Part shown: positions 3,542 through 5,354 of the stretch, in pieces
How positions within the stretch are numbered: position 1 is the stretch's first letter
Layout: every line of letters begins with the position of its first letter
Assembly (NCBI GenBank): GCA_046759145.1
Contig: JBHIBR010000149.1
Span: forward strand, 1-5,354
Origin: JBHIBR01 sp046759145 [NCBI: Nitrospinota bacterium]
GTDB lineage: Bacteria > UBA8248
Length of the DNA: 5,354 bases
Reading direction: 5' to 3'
The notes under the pieces: generated by a model
What the model was told of the DNA's origin: nothing
Seen by the model: only the letters and a program-made list of their open reading frames with translations
The model's database searches: none
Translations under genes and position numbers: made by a program

Positions 3542-5354
3542 TCAGGGCGCCACGGCCAGCTCCACCTCCCGGTTCGCCAGGTCCACCCCGATCACCTGCA
3601 CCCGGATGGGGTCCCCCAGGCGGTAGCGCCGCCCGGTGCGCCGGCCCAGGAGAGAATGGAGGTTTTCGCGGAAGAGGTAGTAGTCGTCGGCCAAGCGCTC
3701 TACGCGCAAAAGACCCTCCACATACACCTCATCGAGCTCTACGAACAGGCCAAAGCGCGCCACCCCGCTGATGTGCCCCGCAAAACACTCCCCCACCTTG
3801 GCCTTCATGAAGCGCGCCCGCTGGAAATCCACCACCTCCCGCTCCGCGCTCTCAGCCAGGCGCTCCCGCTCGCTGCAATGCTCGGCGACCTGGGCGAGCC
3901 TCTCCGCCAGGGCGCGGGGCCGACCGGGCGCTTCGCCCCTAGCCCCCCACCCCGCCTTCAGGAGGCGGTGGACGACGAGGTCGGGGTAGCGCCGGATGGG
4001 AGAGGTGAAGTGCGTGTAAGCCTCGAAGCCGAGGCCATAGTGGCCGAGGTTCTCCGGGCTGTAGCGCGCCTGCTTCATGCACCGGAGGAGGAGCAGGTGG
4101 ACGAAGGTCTCGACGGGGCCGCCCCGGGTGGCCTCGAGGGCCCCCTGGAGCGCCTTCGGGCGCAGGCTCAGGCCAAGAGGGGGGAGAGGGATGGGGAGAG
4201 AGAGGTTGTGGATGGCGATGCGGGCGAGTTCGAGCTCCTGCTCCTCGGGGGGCTCGTGGACGCGGTAGAGCGCGGCCGGGGCGGAGTCGGCGAGGATTTC
4301 GGCAACCGCCCGGTTGGCCGCCAGCATGAACTCCTCGATCAGATGGTGGGCGCGGTTGCGCGGGGCGCGGGTGACGCTCAGGGGGTCCCCCTTGGCGTCG
4401 AGGAGCACGTGGGCCTCGGGGAGCTCGAAATCGAGGCTCCCTTCTTCCATCCGCCTCGCCCGCAGGGCCTGGGCGAGCCGGTCCATGGCCCGGAGGGTTT
4501 CCTTGACCTCCCCCGCGAGAGCCAGGGCGCCGGGCACCCCCCGCTCCCTGCCCTCGATGACCGCGCCGGCGATGGTGTAGGTCAGGCGGGCGCGGCTGCG
4601 GATGACCGAGGGTGTGAGGCGGCGGGCGACGCGGCGGCCCCCTTCGCCAAAATCGAGGAAGGCGGACAGGGTGAGACGCTCCTCTCCCTCCTTGAGGCAG
4701 CAGACCCCGGAGGAGAGCGAGGGCGGGAACATGGGGATGGCCCGGTCGGGGAAATACACGCTGTTCCCCCTCTCCAGGGCCTCGGCGTCGAGGGGACCTC
4801 CCTCCCGGACGTAGTGGCTCACATCGGCGATGTGAACCCCAAGGCGGACGCCTCCCCCGGGGAGGGTCTCGAGGGAAACCGCGTCGTCGAAATCGCGGGC
4901 GTCTTCGCCGTCTATGGTGAAGGTGAGATGCTTTCGGAAGTCCTCCCTTCCTGCGAGCTCTTCGGCCGAAATGGGGCGGGCGACCCTCTCTGCCTCCTCG
5001 AGGCAGCGCCGGGAGAATTTGGCGGGGAGCTGATATTTCGCGATCACCCGGCCAAGCTCCGCCTCAGGGTCCTCGGGGTAGCCGAACACCTGGACGACCC
5101 GCCCCTCCGCCGGCGAGCGGGGGCCGGGGTAGCGCTCGATGGACACCTCCACCATCTCGCCGGCCCGCGCCCCGCCGCGCCCGCCCCGGGGGGGGAGGAG
5201 GATGGGCCGAAAGATGCGCCGCTCCTCAGGGACGACGTAGGCGCGCCTCCCCTCCACCTCCAGGCGGCCGGTGAGGGTCTTGTGGGCGCGCTCTTCCACC
5301 CGGACCACCGTCCCCTCGCGCCGGCCCCCTGCGTCTTTCCCGACGCGCGCCACC
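3542..5354 (-). CDS. rnr: Ribonuclease R, N-terminus cut off by the window edge
   Basis: RNase R is a processive 3'-to-5' exoribonuclease that degrades structured RNA and takes part in rRNA quality control and trans-translation. The visible 603 residues hold a cold-shock-type RNA-binding domain (about 12-95), the RNB catalytic domain (about 140-465) and a C-terminal S1 domain (about 518-601). The catalytic aspartates lie in TIDGEDARDFDDAV: D148, D154, D156 and D157 of the visible part. HFTSPIRRYPDLVVHR (448-463) carries the conserved arginine of the active site. The GTG at 5353-5351 lies inside the conserved chain (MARVGKD...), not at a true start; the helix-turn-helix and first cold-shock domain expected upstream lie beyond the window. 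The protein ends right after S1, without the lysine-rich tail of the E. coli enzyme. GC content is far above that of the genes to its left. Confidence 0.95.
   Translation of the reverse strand, partial: VARVGKDAGGRREGTVVRVEERAHKTLTGRLEVEGRRAYVVPEERRIFRPILLPPRGGRGGARAGEMVEVSIERYPGPRSPAEGRVVQVFGYPEDPEAELGRVIAKYQLPAKFSRRCLEEAERVARPISAEELAGREDFRKHLTFTIDGEDARDFDDAVSLETLPGGGVRLGVHIADVSHYVREGGPLDAEALERGNSVYFPDRAIPMFPPSLSSGVCCLKEGEERLTLSAFLDFGEGGRRVARRLTPSVIRSRARLTYTIAGAVIEGRERGVPGALALAGEVKETLRAMDRLAQALRARRMEEGSLDFELPEAHVLLDAKGDPLSVTRAPRNRAHHLIEEFMLAANRAVAEILADSAPAALYRVHEPPEEQELELARIAIHNLSLPIPLPPLGLSLRPKALQGALEATRGGPVETFVHLLLLRCMKQARYSPENLGHYGLGFEAYTHFTSPIRRYPDLVVHRLLKAGWGARGEAPGRPRALAERLAQVAEHCSERERLAESAEREVVDFQRARFMKAKVGECFAGHISGVARFGLFVELDEVYVEGLLRVERLADDYYLFRENLHSLLGRRTGRRYRLGDPIRVQVIGVDLANREVELAVAP

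Overview
This 5.35 kb window has a high-GC core gene (RNase R) on its right and an apparently acquired block on its left. The organism looks like a GC-rich bacterium: the RNase R gene is very GC-rich (51 of 60 bases are G/C in 5161-5220), three of the four genes have a visible start and all three use GTG, and each follows a strong AGGAGG-type ribosome binding site. I cannot name a phylum from this.

Layout from left to right. (1) 1-442 holds no convincing protein gene but folds into many long, nested helices. A near-consensus sigma-70 promoter on the minus strand (450-478) points into it. At four helix positions the minus strand makes G-U pairs where the plus strand would have A-C mismatches. 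I therefore read it as a large structured RNA, or a very long structured leader, transcribed leftward and leaving the window. I do not recognise its class. (2) 443-677 is the divergent control region between that RNA and the next gene. (3) 678-2129 (+) encodes a beta-class DNA methyltransferase fused to a C-terminal Mrr-like PD-(D/E)XK nuclease domain. (4) 2130-2335 is a convergent intergenic spacer with a possible terminator. (5) 2336-3028 (-) encodes an alpha-helical protein with a HEPN RNase motif (R-x4-H). (6) 3147-3344 (-) encodes a 65-residue YjzC-like protein with its own excellent promoter and a hairpin in its leader. It is probably co-transcribed with the HEPN gene. (7) 3542-5354 (-) is RNase R, cut off at its N-terminus by the window edge.

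The methyltransferase-nuclease and the HEPN protein meet tail to tail inside a block of moderate GC (29 of 60 in 1201-1260; 26 of 60 in 3421-3480) next to the GC-rich rnr gene. This suggests a small defence or modification island beside a housekeeping gene. HEPN RNases are known partners of restriction-modification loci. A joint role for the fusion enzyme, the HEPN protein and the structured RNA is inference only.
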